Below are positions 14,101-26,900 of a DNA stretch of 64,000 nucleotides, in pieces. The position numbers and the translations under genes were made by a program. The notes below the pieces were generated by a model that saw nothing but the letters and a program-made list of their open reading frames with translations, did not search any database and had not been told where the DNA came from. Source of the DNA: Edolisoma coerulescens (Eukaryota > Chordata > Aves > Passeriformes > Campephagidae). How positions within the stretch are numbered: the stretch's first letter is position 1; each line of letters starts with the position of its first letter. The stretch is from positions 1,256,865-1,320,864 of the forward strand of contig VWZW01000500.1 in NCBI GenBank assembly GCA_013397115.1. Direction: 5' to 3'.

Positions 14101-15190
14101 TAACTGGCAGTTTTTCTCCCCATGTGATGTTCTTGGAAAACAAAAAACAATAATGAAAACAAATTAATTATTTGTCATGTTATAGATTAGATTCATAGGC
14201 TGACATATTTTTAAATTCTTGACAAAATTGACATCAGTATGTATATGTATTGCCAAAATAAAATACAAGGATGACAGATTAATAATATGAGCAAAGGAAC
14301 ATTTTTTGAGCACATTAGGTGCAAAAACATTGGAAACTATTCATCTGATTTAGTTGTAACCTTTTGCCAAAAACATTAATGCATTACCTTTGAAGAGTAA
14401 TTGGTATAAGGAATATCCTCAAAGGGGAGCATTTCCACATGCCTAGGCTTTATTTTGCACTCATTAAACTTTATTCTGAGTTGAATATTTCCTGTCTATA
14501 GCATAAGGATTATTCGTGTTCTGCAAACATCTTAACCTATTAGTTTTGTCACATTATGTTCTCTGATGCCTTTTCCAGATGTAAATCAGTTAATGACAAT
14601 CAAAGGGAATGTTTAAGCCCTTTAATGTTTTCAGGTTTGCCTTTCTCCTTTGTTTAACCAGACAGGTTGGAAGCTCATTCAGGTCAGCCTGTTCATCAGG
14701 TGAAATGGGCACTTTTTGAAGCATTAACTGCTTTCAGGCTGAATAGGAAAGTGTACAATATGTACAGTGCAAGTAAAGTTCAACACAACCATGCATTCAG
14801 GATGAATGCTAAGAATGGAAGGAACCTTGGACAGTACTGTCGTCTGCACTACTTTTAGTCCCAGCTTTGACTAAAGGACTCACTTAAGGAAATCCTGATA
14901 GTTTAGCATCATAGTTATGCATTTCTGTGTAACCCTGGCTCGCAGTCTTTCTCTGCAACTTTGAATCAATAATTTTTTTGAGTTAGACATTAGCTATACA
15001 TGCATCACGATGAATCCCTGGTCGTTAGATGCTCTATCTGGATAAAATCGAGGCTTGTTGTTTTTATCAATTTGTATCATAGTCAGATGAACTGATGCCA
15101 CTGTACATGAACTGGATTTATTTCCTCATGAGCTCAAGATCAACCAGATCCTTAGAAGTCAATATGATGTCACAAAATGGAAGATATATT
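8140..15190. other. AT-rich non-coding DNA, probable intron
   Basis: I see no gene in this 7-kb stretch. The longest open frames (9,022-9,438 plus; 11,444-11,806 minus) show no domain, signal peptide or periodicity and lack clear splice borders. Poly-A and poly-T runs and long AT-rich sequence dominate. It is consistent with intron or intergenic sequence. Confidence 0.5.
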
Positions 15191-15197
15191 AAAAATA

Positions 15198-15340
15198 AAG
15201 TCTAGACTTACTATCTCTCTTCCCACCCTCTCTCCTTTCCCTCAACATCCTCTTTTCCCCGCCCACATTATCTCATGAACTTTGCTTCTCATCATAAATT
15301 TGTCTGATGCTGACATTTCCAAGATAGTAAGTCTAGACTT
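15198..15340. repeat. 19-bp perfect inverted repeat, 105-nt spacer
   Basis: The arm at 15,198-15,216 (AAGTCTAGACTTACTATCT) is the exact reverse complement of the arm at 15,322-15,340. The spacer is pyrimidine-rich on the plus strand. The right arm overlaps the open minus-strand frame of the LINE relic described next. I see no target-site duplication that would mark it as the ends of a DNA transposon. It could fold as a hairpin in single-stranded form, or reflect a small local inversion-duplication. Confidence 0.85.
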
Positions 15341-15700
15341 CTGGAAACTCTGGAGACAAATGAAAAAGCCATCGAGGTGGTTCTTAAGTGTCTTGGGCAG
15401 TGTTCCCAGGGCACCTCTGACAATCAGTGTTACTTTCCCATTTCCACTCCACAATTAGAGGTCTTCTCCATTAGCTCCTGCCTGAAGCTGACCCTATGGA
15501 CCAGCCAACGCCTGTGACAGGGATTTTGTGGGGGTGTGATCCAGTAGGATGTTTCCTTTACTTCTCATGGCCTCTATAATCTCAACAATTCTTAAAGATC
15601 TTTGGCACTTTTTTTTTCTTCAGCTGAAGGTTCCCAGTGCTGGGGGATAATCCTGGCCACACAAAGCCTGGTAGAGGACATTGGCTGGTTTTGCTTACTA
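15270..15700 (-). mobile_element. Degraded LINE reverse-transcriptase 3' relic
   Basis: A minus-strand frame at 15,242-15,454 carries the motif V-x-G-A-L-G-T at about 15,401-15,424, preceded by a Lys-Val-Thr beta-strand-like run and followed about 25 residues later by Leu-Thr-Ile-Leu. This layout recalls the conserved C-terminal tail of a class of metazoan LINE reverse-transcriptase ORFs, where a Val/Ile-rich strand leads into GALGT and then an Arg/Leu-rich helix. Upstream on the minus strand (15,470-15,700) the likeness continues only in broken frames with several stops, as expected for an old dead insertion. No target-site duplication or 3' tail can be delimited, so the borders are approximate. 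Family assignment is from memory of the motif, not from a search. Confidence 0.42.
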
Positions 15701-15759
15701 TTGATTAGTCACAGGTAGCAGATATTAGATGCTCTTTGCACATGCTGTACAACCTCTGC

Positions 15760-18700
15760 TGTGAAAGCAGCTTTGAATGTTGTTATCCAGGGGACTTGGA
15801 TTTGATGTGTTTGGACACTCTTGTGCAGCTATAGTGAATGCTTTGGCTGGTATTTAGCAGGATTTTATCTGGGTTTCAGTTTACTTGTTTCATTGTGGCT
15901 TGTAAAGTGCTGACAAAAGCCAAAGGAGCAGAATTGCACTAGAGGAGATCTATTTTGGTAAGACAGGAGCCCAAGGGCCACAAGAAGGGGCCGGGCTGCC
16001 TGCAGACACACAGTGTGCAAGCTCATTAAAAATATCTCCCTTGTTAATGTCTTTTATCACTTACTGCTAATGAGCCTTGGACAGACATAGCTTTGAGGGA
16101 TGTCATATGTTTTTTTAAAAGAAGAGTTTTGTCTGACAGTTGGTGAGTTTGGAAGTTGCAGCAGAGGATCTCAAAGCCTTGGCTAGGTTCCCCTTTTTTC
16201 ATAGATATTATAATGCTTTGTGATTAAATAATGTCTAGAGATGAATATTCCAAGAGGTCAATGCTTCCAGGTGTCAGGTGTTTTCTGCCGACTAAAGAAC
16301 ATGATTTTTGGGACGTGAAGAAGCACTGCACACCACAGGTCTCTAAGTGTGGCAAATGTCACATTTCCTTTTGTGAACTGGAATTGATTATATAAATAAG
16401 AGTTAATATAACAACTCTTGGGATGTATATTTACGTCCATTCTGAAAACTGCTAATTGCCAATGACTACGTGTTTAGAGGTATAAAATTGGGTAATAAAA
16501 TGATTTCTTCTTTTCAAAACCAACCAGCTCAAATGATTTAACAAAATTTTAAACTCTACTGTGCTTTTTTCCCTACTGTTATAAGTGTCCACTATATATT
16601 GCCTATATTACACACAGTAGACTTGAATATATTTATAAAGATGTTTCAGAGGTGTATTTGAGTATCTGTAATGCAGTCACTGGTGCACAGAGATTTGGTT
16701 TGCAGAGATTTGGTTCAGAAGTGCCTGACTGCATGCAGCCTGCTGGAACTAACATCAGTAGCATCAGCAAAGTGCTGCTCACTTAGGTTTCCCTGATGTC
16801 AGACGTGTTTTTACTTCTGGTCAGCATGGTGGAACCTGTGCAAAAGCTTTGATTCATCTGTCTGTGTGTCAGGTTTCAACCAGTGTCTTTGGATGCACCA
16901 GTTCCTCTTGTATCTGCTCTGCCCATGTGTTCCTTTGACCTTTCTGGGGAGGTTGATGGATGTGTTTTTAAGTATGGGCAAGTGAATTGTAATACATGCT
17001 AAAATTATATATTTTTGCAATATTTCTGCCAAAGTGAACTACAGTGGATGGCTTGTGTCCACATTACTTTGGAATGTGCATGCTCATAAAATTTTACACC
17101 GGACATTTGACATTTTGCCAACATTCATTTGCTATCACATCACCATCATTTCCTACTTTAAACTTATTAGTACCAAGTGCATGTACAGGCAGAGCTGTCT
17201 GGTGCTTAGGACATGGTGCATTTAGAGAGGAAGGGGAGATGAAGTCACAAAGTCTGTATGAAGGTCTATATAAGCAGCATAGTAATGTTCATCCTGCCTT
17301 AGACAACTGCATGAGATGGGTAAAAAAAAAAATAAATCAAAAATCTATAAGTAAACTTCCTGGTATTTCTGGTATTTACATTCTAAGAGCTTATCTCTCA
17401 TTAAGTTGAGGAAATTTTTTGCCAATAACAAGTGAGAGCTTCATTAATATGCACATAAGCTGTAGTCCAGGAAATTACAGGTCAGAGGCGCCTCTGTTGT
17501 CTGAAGAATACAATGAAAAGACCTGTTTTCATGCTTCTTTTATTTAAAACACTATTTCTTCTTTTAAATAGAATTATAACTAGAGAATGTAAAGGAATGT
17601 TGTCAAGGTAAACTATGTAGCTCCTACTTGTAACTAATATTTTGGGATTCTGCAACAGAAGAGAGTACCAAAATCTGCACTGACTTTAACACTTAGTTCA
17701 GTTGTGCATTTTTAGTTCATTTTGGCAATTACCTGAGCTGGCCTTTTTGTTCATAATTCTGTTTTGTTCAGGTTCACAGCACAGGCTAGGGGCCCGCAAT
17801 ACAAAATAATTTCAATTAATATTTATGTTATTTTTAAAATTTGAAGTCATTTCTACTCTACTACTTTACAAAATGTAATTTTCTTTTTCTTTTTTATTTT
17901 TTCTAAATGTATAAAATTATTACTATTGGACCTGATCTAGATATGCAGGATGGGAAACCTGCCATACACCTACACATTCATACCAGCAAAGCTCTTTACA
18001 TCCACAGGGCTGGCAGGAGGATCAGATGGGCTTTTCTGGAAATGTACGTCCTTGCTGTCGAGATGACCTGTAAAGGAGATGAACTTATAAACCCTTTGTA
18101 GCAAGGTATTCCCAGTTGTAGGGGATATTTTGGAAAGAGAAAATTGGATTCTGAGATGAAAGCATATGAAGTTAGGAGGAGAGAAAAAAAAGTTTCTATT
18201 AATTTGAAATAAAAGGAAAATATAGAGATAAATATAAGAGGGAATAAAAGAGGAATGGATGATCCCCAAAGCTTCTGATGAATCTTAAGTTTTCAAAATT
18301 TTTGTACTTTACCTGAACCATCTAGATTTTTACACTGATTTTCTATATTACATCTGTATGAGCTCATGCTATAAGAAACAGAAGTACTTGAAAGAAAATG
18401 AACAAACAAGTCTGGTCTTTATTAGCAAAAGAAAACAAAGGACTAAAGCAAAATTAATCCCCTTTGTAACCATATAAAGTTAAGAGGCACAGCGTTATGA
18501 GACAAACAGCAGAACAATTGCATCTGAAGTCTGTAATAAGATTTACAGCATTATATTTGAAGTAGGTTAAAACCATATTTATGAATGTTTTGCATTTTAT
18601 ATGAATCTTATGAAAAGATATAATTTTTCCAAGGTTTCTCTATTTTAGGAGTAAAACCTATAGAAAAGGACAAGTTTCTGCGCTGCAGGCTGTTCAAGAT

Positions 18701-21700
18701 TTCCTTCTGACCCCGTTGTTGCTGGGCTTTGCTACTTAATTGCATTTATTTTGTGCCATCCAGTCACTGTCTGCTTAAAAGATAGATGTTGCATGAGAAA
18801 GTCCACATTTCATGTACAATGTTCTGTTGCTGACCTACCTCTGAAAACAGAAATGCCTCTTGTGGAGTCTAGGGCATTATAGGGGTCTTTGAATATTTGA
18901 TTAACAGGGATGTGAGATAGAATTCGTTGAATGCAGGAAAAAACGGATTGTAACAAAAATAACTATTTTGTAGTTGTTTCTTATGAAACTCATGATCAAT
19001 TCCTTGTAGTGTCTTTTCTAGGCAGAAGCTTCTCTCCCCACCTTGCTTCTGGAAGGCACAGACCTCACCCCTCTTCATGGGTTCTCCCTGTGGTAAATAG
19101 GCCATGGACAAACCATCCAATGCCATTTATTGCCACAGAGTTTGAGGGATTTGCATTTTCCCTCTGATTTTCTTACTAAAAAACCACAGTAGAATTCTAT
19201 CCAGGACTGAGGATAGCAGGGCTAAAATTGAGGCTTTGGTAGGATTTGGCACACTCCAGCAGGGAGGCTGTGAGTCCTCTAAAGCTCATACAGCCTAAAG
19301 CCAGCCCTAGGTCTTGACCAGAATTATGCAAGTCCAGTGGATATCTTCTTTCTCCAATGTCTTTGTAAGTAAATAAAATCCCCATGGGCTATTCTGAGAA
19401 TGAGACAAATTCAAGTTAAATACCATCTGCATTATGTGTTTTAATATATGGGTGGGTAACAGTAAATATTATGTAACTATTAAGTTTTGGACAAAAAAGC
19501 AATGCCTTGCTATCCCCCTGTTAGGCCCTCGTTCCCCGGGGTACTGAACACTCATTTTCCGTGGTAATATCTCAGCCCATTAATTTCATCAAATGATTGC
19601 ATCAGATAATGCATTTTGGTTTGTGTAGCTTAAAACTAGTAATCCCAAGAGATTAATAAGGTAATGAAAGTAACTAGAATTAGTCAAATTTCATGAAGAG
19701 AAGGGATTATCATGATACTATTTTTATTCTTGTTGTCAGTCTATCAAAAGCATGTACAAGGCAGAACTTAACCCTGAGTGATATGGCAACAATTCAGTAT
19801 TTCAAAACTTCCCAATTCCCAGAAATTCTGCTTTGCAATTGTGACCATACAAAACAGGATGAAAATCTATGTCTAGTGCATTAATTCTGTTCTCTTTGCA
19901 TCTTAAAACAGGGTGCAGTTAAAAATGTAAAATAATTATCAGATACAATGCACAAAAATCCAGATACGTGGCATTGATTAATTGATTTGAACTGGTCACT
20001 TAACATGTTGTTCCTCTACAAAGAATTTCTGATGATGGATCTCTTGGACTTCTATTTTGAAAAAAGCAATGTTGATTAGTAGAGATCCAAGACAATTTTT
20101 TCTGACTTTTCACTTTATGTTGTTTTGTTTTGTCAGAATAAATTTGTGTACCTATCTTTGAAGTAAAGCATTGACTCTGTCTTCTAGAGATCTTTAATCT
20201 TGTTCTGAACAGAAAGTTAATTGTACTCTGTTCAATCTTACTGGGAATGCAGCTTTCAGGGTCAATTTTTGTCCACGTGGAACCATGGACAATAGAAATT
20301 AAAAAATACATGTATCGGTTCACGCATTCCATCTTCCTACTCCCTAAGCAACAACTTCTGTTGTCATGTTCCCAAAGCTATTAATTTTGGATAATATCTC
20401 ACCTTCAAAGACAGATTTTCAGTGTGTGCAAGACTGGAATCAAAACCATACAATAAGGAAGGAAGTTTGTCTTCCAGTTAGGCTTGAGTTTTTAGCTTCA
20501 GTGGGCTCTGAGTGACTAATTTATGCTAATTTAAGGATCTACATTTCTTTGGGGTGGAACATCACTGCAGGGAGCAGGGCCCTGTAGTCCAACAGTTGTA
20601 GCAATGAGTGGGCCATTATTCTACTGTAGGAGGTGGAACAGTCTGTGTCACCTCTGTCTTCGATGCTGCTTTCAGTTCTTTATTTGTCTTATCTGTTTAG
20701 AATGCTTTTCACTATGCTTGTACAGCCATTCCAAAGGCTACTCATTATACAAATTTATGATAACTATGGAGTTAGTTACAGACATATCCTCCCTTTGGAA
20801 GAAATACCTCTCTTCATCTCGTATCCCACTGCAGAGTGAAGATCTGGAAAGGCCCACATTGGCACTGACACATATTGTGCTTTTGACTTCAAGATAAATG
20901 AAAAGCAAACAAACATGTCTTTGTCTGACGAGTTTTGTCTTGGGCACACCCACCAATCCCTCATCAGCCAAGATAAATTGCTTCAGAGGGAGGACTTCCA
21001 TGCTCACAGAAGGAATGCAGAAATTCTTTCTATTTTGTACATTCTTGGCGTCTTTCCTTTGTTATCAATTTCACGTCCTCTTTGTGTTTTGAAGCTCTGC
21101 TTGGGAAAAGGGGTTATAAATATTAAAGCTCTGCACAAATTCTTAAGAATGATTTGGGATTTTTTTTTTTGTTTTGTCTTAAATATTCTTTGTTTCTGCT
21201 ATTTTTAGCTCAAAGCTATCCTTCCTCATCTAAGCAGTGTATTTTTAGCTTGTCCAAATAGTTGAAAATGTTATTCATTAGACAGAGATTACTTTTGGCT
21301 TTCTTCTTTTCCAATTCTGTTGTAGTATTATCAGCACTGAGAAAAACACACTTAAAGCAGAGTTTGCAAATATTATATGAAAGATACAGAATTTATATTT
21401 TGGAAGTACTTTAATGAATCCCTTACCATAAACAGCAAGAGTTTTTAAGTACTGGAATGTGTGTCTTAAGTTGGACTTCACGAAGAAACATCCAAAGACT
21501 TTGTTCATAGTTGCATAGGACTTTGTAATTAAAAATTTTAATATGATCAGGCTGTGCTTGATACAGTTTCCGTATTGCTGTAGACAGTGCAAATATGTTT
21601 CTGGCATGACTTGAGTTAGATGGGAATTTCCATTTTCCCCTCTCATAAAGATTTACAGCAGTTATTGGCACATACCTGAAAGGCCAGGATTTCAACATTT

Positions 21701-24700
21701 AACTAGGGGCAAATACATATATTGTATTGAACCTCTAGCTGTGGACCCCATTTTTTTAGCTCACATCCCTTTTTGCACTGTTCTAGAAAAAAATAAGTTA
21801 CCTGGAACTTTTCCACATTAACTTCTCCACAATCCCTGTATTTTGTTTGCCAGGATTGTAAATAAATGGACCCTTTTCCCTCATGTGTGTGGGTAATGTA
21901 CAGCTTCCTGTGTCAATTCCCAGAGTCACCTGAAGCTCCATAGGGGAACAGTGGGAAAGGATATAGAGTGAGCAATAAAAGGAACAGTCCAAGTGCAAAG
22001 CAAAAGAAAAAAGAGTACTTTCTATAATTGGAAAGTCCATAAATTACTGTAGCCCTGGGGTCAAATATTTGTGTGTGGAATTGCTGGACCATTTGAGCAG
22101 CTACTCATTAAAACCATGTAAATGCTCCAACAATCAAGCTATCATTTTACACTGATAGTGGTACCTGCTCCCAAGGAGGGAAAGCAAATGCGCATTGATA
22201 AGGATACCCTAAGGTAGATTCCCACAAACATAGCCCTTCTCCACACAAATATTTCCTTAAAGGCATCCTTTCAGGTAAGCTTTGCAGATTTTCAGCCAGG
22301 CATCTGTATCCTGATGTTAGGACTGCTACAACACTGATGGAAAAAAGCCTACATGAAATACAGAAAATGTCCCTGCTGGTTGCTCCATTTTTTGATGTTT
22401 TAGCCTGTAGTGCAGCAGGAGCAGTGTGGTTTGCCCCTGTGAAGGGAGCAGCAAAAATCCCAGGGGATCCTCCAGAGCCACAAAGCCATCCTCAGGATGA
22501 TGGGTGCTCCTGCACGACCTCTGCACTTCAGTCTTCCCTCTTCCAGTTTCTCAGGCTCAGGGAGGAGGGAAGGATCTGCCCAGCAATGGTAGTTTGCTCA
22601 TAGTTTAATTAATCCTCAACTGCGTTCAGTTTTTGGCAGCCTTCCCGTGGAGTTCAGCAGGGATGGTGGATATCACTCGTGCCTGTACCTGCCTTTTTCT
22701 TCTTCCAGAATGGGGGAATTGCTCTGCAGGCTCAGAAGCAGCAGAGCCACCCCTCAGTCCCCTCAGTGTGCCCTGGCACAGAGGGGCCCTCAGGTGTAAG
22801 TCTGCTGCTGCTTTTGTTTAATGTGCTGGGCTAACCCCTGCTTTTCTTCTAATGCAGCCTTCCCTCTTTACTTGCCTGGGGTGTTTTATCTCTTCTCTCT
22901 TGGCCTTTCTCCACCTCTCTATTTAAATTCAGTTTTTCAATTTTCACTGTGCTTTTCCCTTCCAATTTTCAATTTTAACTGTTATGATCAGCTGCTGCTT
23001 TGTTCTTCCCTCTGATCCTTTCCCCACCCCGCTGAGGTGAGGTCCCTCATTCTTCAGCCCCACGTGATGTGAGTGGGTGAGCAGGGAGCAGATGACAGAA
23101 TTAATTTGCAGGTGTCTCCCTCCTTTTGCTTTTGACATCCTGTCATTTGCCGTGTCCTTATGTGTAGGGGGTTATTTGTCACTGTTGTGCAATCCTTTTC
23201 TAGGTTAGCGTTGAGCAATCTTAATTATTTCACAGACAATCTTTATATAAGGAGATATTTGTTCAGGAAAAAGACTTTCAAATGTATTTCCTTTAAAAAC
23301 TGTTGAATACAGCAAAATGGAAAAGGCAGAGAAGCAGTGGCATAATTTTATGGCTTGTCTGTAGCTCCTCTAAGCCATGAGAATGGAGTAGTTTGCAACA
23401 GAACAAAAATGTACAACTTGAAAAAGTAAGGATAATAACAGTAAGTTACACTGCTGTGTGTTCCTTTTTAATCTTAGGGGATGACATATGAAGGGTTTGG
23501 TCTCCTGTGCACACAGCTGCCTCCTGGTGAGGTGGGGCATCTCTGTTTGCAGAAGTGCAGGGGGGTTGACTTATATGTGAACTTCTTTGCACTCTCATTT
23601 GTTTACAAAAACTGGGAGGATTTACTACTTGTAATAAGTGCATACTTAAATATAATAATATTTATTTAATTGCTGTTTAATTTCCTTTACAAGATTCTAG
23701 TGAGCTTTTTATTATTTGTTGTTTTTTTTTTTTTAATTCTGTTGGGTGATCCACCAAAAATTCATTGTTCTTAATCATTGATATTCTGCCTCACTTTGGG
23801 AGAAAAATGTAAATAAAAATTTCCAAAACTGTAGGTCTTGTGAAAGGACCTTCATCTTTGAGCACTATAAATATTATTTCCTTGGAATACTTCAGTTATG
23901 CCTAGCCTTAAGGGAAATCATCTTTCTCTTTAAGGAGTTTCTTTTCATTATTTTAAACATTTCTGAGAATGACAAGTGAGATTAGGTGAACACAGTATAC
24001 ATTTGGGGAAAGGAAGGAAGAATAAGAAATTTAAATGACATGAGCACCAATATTCCTTTTTATGGGCTTCATGCTATATGTTGTTGTAGGATTATGAAGA
24101 GCAGGTATTGCTAACAAGTCATTTGAAGGAGACTCCATTTTCTTTAACTGTGGCCTTAAATGCATAAAGTTTTTAGTAAAATAAATGTGTGCACATCTGT
24201 GATGTAATAGCAAAAGGAAATAACAGCTGGAAACAAATTTGTAATTCTTCAGTGCTCACTCTGAATGATACTTGATTTTTATGTTCAATATTACAGTTCA
24301 TATCTGGCAGGGAAGTATGAATCCAAAGTGAATTATTAAAAAAACAGAAATATTTGTCTTGATTTTTTTTTTCTTAAGCTTTCAGGCTCTGTGCTAAAAC
24401 TGTTGCTGTAAATTATGAATAGCATCTAGAATTTAATATGGTTGCAGGCCACATTTCAAGACTAAATGGATTGATGGTAATTTATTCTTCATAAATTACA
24501 TAAACGTTCAGATTCCTTTCACTGGTTGCTTGTTCCCACTGACTTTAGTTGGAATTATTTGTGCTATGATTCTTTGAAAACCAGGGCAAAGCCAATGTTG
24601 TGGAATGCTCTTTGTGGGCTGGTTTGCAGACAGATGTGCAAAATTCAGTTCTGACACAACCAGAAATCTCCAGGAAGCTCCATCCTCTCCCAGCATCTTT

Positions 24701-25490
24701 GTGGGAAGATGGTCTCTTTTCTACAAATCTATTTCCAAGCATCCCAGATCGTTCAAATTGTGTTTCACATCATGTGAGGCTTTTACGACAAAGCTGACAT
24801 CCTTTCTGTGAAATTGAAAAAGTTCTAACACGCTTATGCTGGTGCTTGGTTTGCTTTTTAAACTAACTCTCTGATAAATCACCCTTTTAATATTAACCTA
24901 AAGATGGGCCAAGCAAAGCTGAGCAATCTGAGTTAGCTTTGAGAAGGGGCAGAGCATTTGACCAGCTGGGGAGGGTGGCAGAGTGAATGCTTAAGCCAAC
25001 CTGTCTAATGAGGGTGTCTGTCACAGTTCTCCCTGTCACAGAAGGCTCTTTTACATGCTCTATTTATAATGTCTTGTTGCCATTTTATTGTGCCTTTAAC
25101 AGCTATGCAAGGGTGATTAAAAACAGTCCCCAAGTTTCCTGTGTCACTTTTCACTCATCATCACTGCTCTGAATGGTAACAGTTTAAACCTTTCCATGCC
25201 CCTTAGCTAATGCCTGTTAAGAACATAACATTGGCCTCTTTCTTTTTATTGCAAACTTCATGAATCCATATTATTAATTTTTCATTGTCAGGCTTATGGG
25301 AGCGATCCAAGTCTGGAAATTTAAATAACAATTAATCTTCCTTGTTTTCTGGTCTTTGAATTCATCTGTGCAAAACTCTACTTGACACAGCATTACTCTA
25401 GAATTAGTTTCAGTGCCTTTGCCTAGCAACACAAATACGTTTTACACTTTCCAGGTTTCTCCTGTTAACTTCTGAAGCTGATTGTTGTTC
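15760..25490. other. AT-rich non-coding DNA, probable intron
   Basis: No supported gene is seen. Features of note are a 15-bp tandem duplication (GCAGAGATTTGGTT core) at about 16,686-16,715 and several isolated donor- or acceptor-like sites. One segment at 22,709-22,795 on plus is bounded by a very strong acceptor and a GTAAGT donor but is open in all three frames because it is GC-rich. A 56-nt minus-strand segment at 18,313-18,368 also has both splice sites and one open frame. None has recognisable protein similarity. Confidence 0.5.
22709..22795 (+). CDS. Candidate exon, coding status unclear
   Basis: An excellent acceptor (pyrimidine run ending TTCTTCTTCCAG) at 22,697-22,708 is followed 87 nt later by GTAAGTC at 22,796. 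All three frames are open, a result of the GC-rich composition, so the open frame itself is weak evidence. The product is not recognised. It could be an exon of a non-coding or alternative transcript on the same strand as the 48.5-kb terminal exon. No phase-compatible partner exon with homology was found. Confidence 0.12.
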
Positions 25491-25499
25491 CCGGCACAT

Positions 25500-26900
25500 C
25501 TTTGTTTGCTGTTTATTTGTTACTAGGTGTCGTGGCTCTGGATATGCTCCCCGGGCTGGATGCTCCCCAAGCTCTGTCCGTGGGTCCCACCACGCTGGGG
25601 CTGTGCTCTCTCAATCTTCCTGACTCTGAGCAGAGCCCAGCTGAGCTGCCTTTGGCTCGGGGCCTTCCCCAGCTCCCTGCCCTGGCTGCTCAGACCTGCT
25701 CTCCGCTGCCGGGGCCTGCGCCGCATCTCCAGCAAGAACCTCGTGCTTCCACAAAACTCAAATATTTGCGCTGTTCTTCTTCAGGCTGAGATGGAAATTT
25801 TTCGCTCTGAACTTTTGACATTGCACAGAATACGCTGAATCCGAAATACAGAAACATCCCTATGTCCTTGCATCACTTTGTTCCTGCGTTAGGAACACAG
25901 CTTTTAGAGAGGGGCACGGTCCCTCTTTGCAGCTTTTCTTGCTGCCAGCCAACTCCCCTTCACCTTTGCCATTACACAGTAAGGAGGATTTATTCTTTGG
26001 CCCAAAGCCTGTGCCTTTGTTCATCCCTCTCCTGCTTTTTGCGTCATGTGTCTTCTTGACCCACCCTATCTTCATAGATTTAAAAACAGTATTTAATACT
26101 GTGCTCCCTTCTGATTGCCCCAGGAGGGTGGTTCTGCCTTCTCAGGCAATCCTTAGCAAACTCGCTGCCCAGCTCAGCACATTCTTGGAGTGTTAGCAAC
26201 ATCTTTGCTTGTTCTGTAGTTTCTCTGGAACAGAGGTGTCAGAGGACAGTGTCCTCATCAGATTTACTTGGGGTGTGGAATGGAGGGGAAAGAGTGAGGA
26301 CGTGAGGGCACGGCACAGGTTTGCCACTGCCTGTCTGAGGCTCAGGGGGAGCTGGAATCGGTATTTTTCCTGGTAGCATCTGTCCCGTGTGTCCCTTCCC
26401 GAGTCACTGGCTGCTTCCCCCAGCGCTGCTGCTGGGAGGGCTGGCTTTGCACCCCAGGACTGTGTCCTGCCCAGGCAGAGCTGTCTGGCTGTGTAGGGCA
26501 CCGGAGACCCTGGGGCTGGGCTAAGCTCCAGCATCATCCTGGATGTGTGGCACAGCTGCTGCTGGCAGCACGCAGAGTGACTCAGAAGGGAAGAAGGTGG
26601 CAGCAGGTAAATCAGTGCTGGTTGCTCCGTGGGAGCCCTACAGCCACACCCCAGATTTGTCATTTCAGAGCTACCACCAACACATCCTGCACCCAGCTGA
26701 TGCCAGCGGTGGTGGGAGCCCTGAGCTCCGGCCTGATTTCCCTGTGTCTTCTCCTCTTGCTGCTGGCCTGGTCACAGCCCCAGAGGTGTCACCCACCACA
26801 GCCCCTCACCCAGAGAGGATTTTCAAGCAGGGACAAGGGGGACAAAGCTGTGAGTGGAGCCTGTGCTGAGCTGTCTGCGAGGGGCTGGTGCTCATGGTGG
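25500..26900. other. GC-rich patches separated by AT-rich DNA
   Basis: Two GC-rich segments (about 25,530-25,740 and 26,260-26,880) carry overlapping open frames of 60 to 156 codons on both strands. The frames have proline-, serine- and leucine-rich translations typical of GC-rich non-coding DNA and show no domain. CpGs are present but not dense enough for an island. I see no gene I can support. Confidence 0.45.

Noticed and set aside
18313..18368. 56-nt minus-strand segment with good acceptor and CAG|GTAAAG donor, Cys-containing open frame
   Set aside because: Too short and without homology or a phase-compatible partner. Such pairs arise by chance in 64 kb on two strands.
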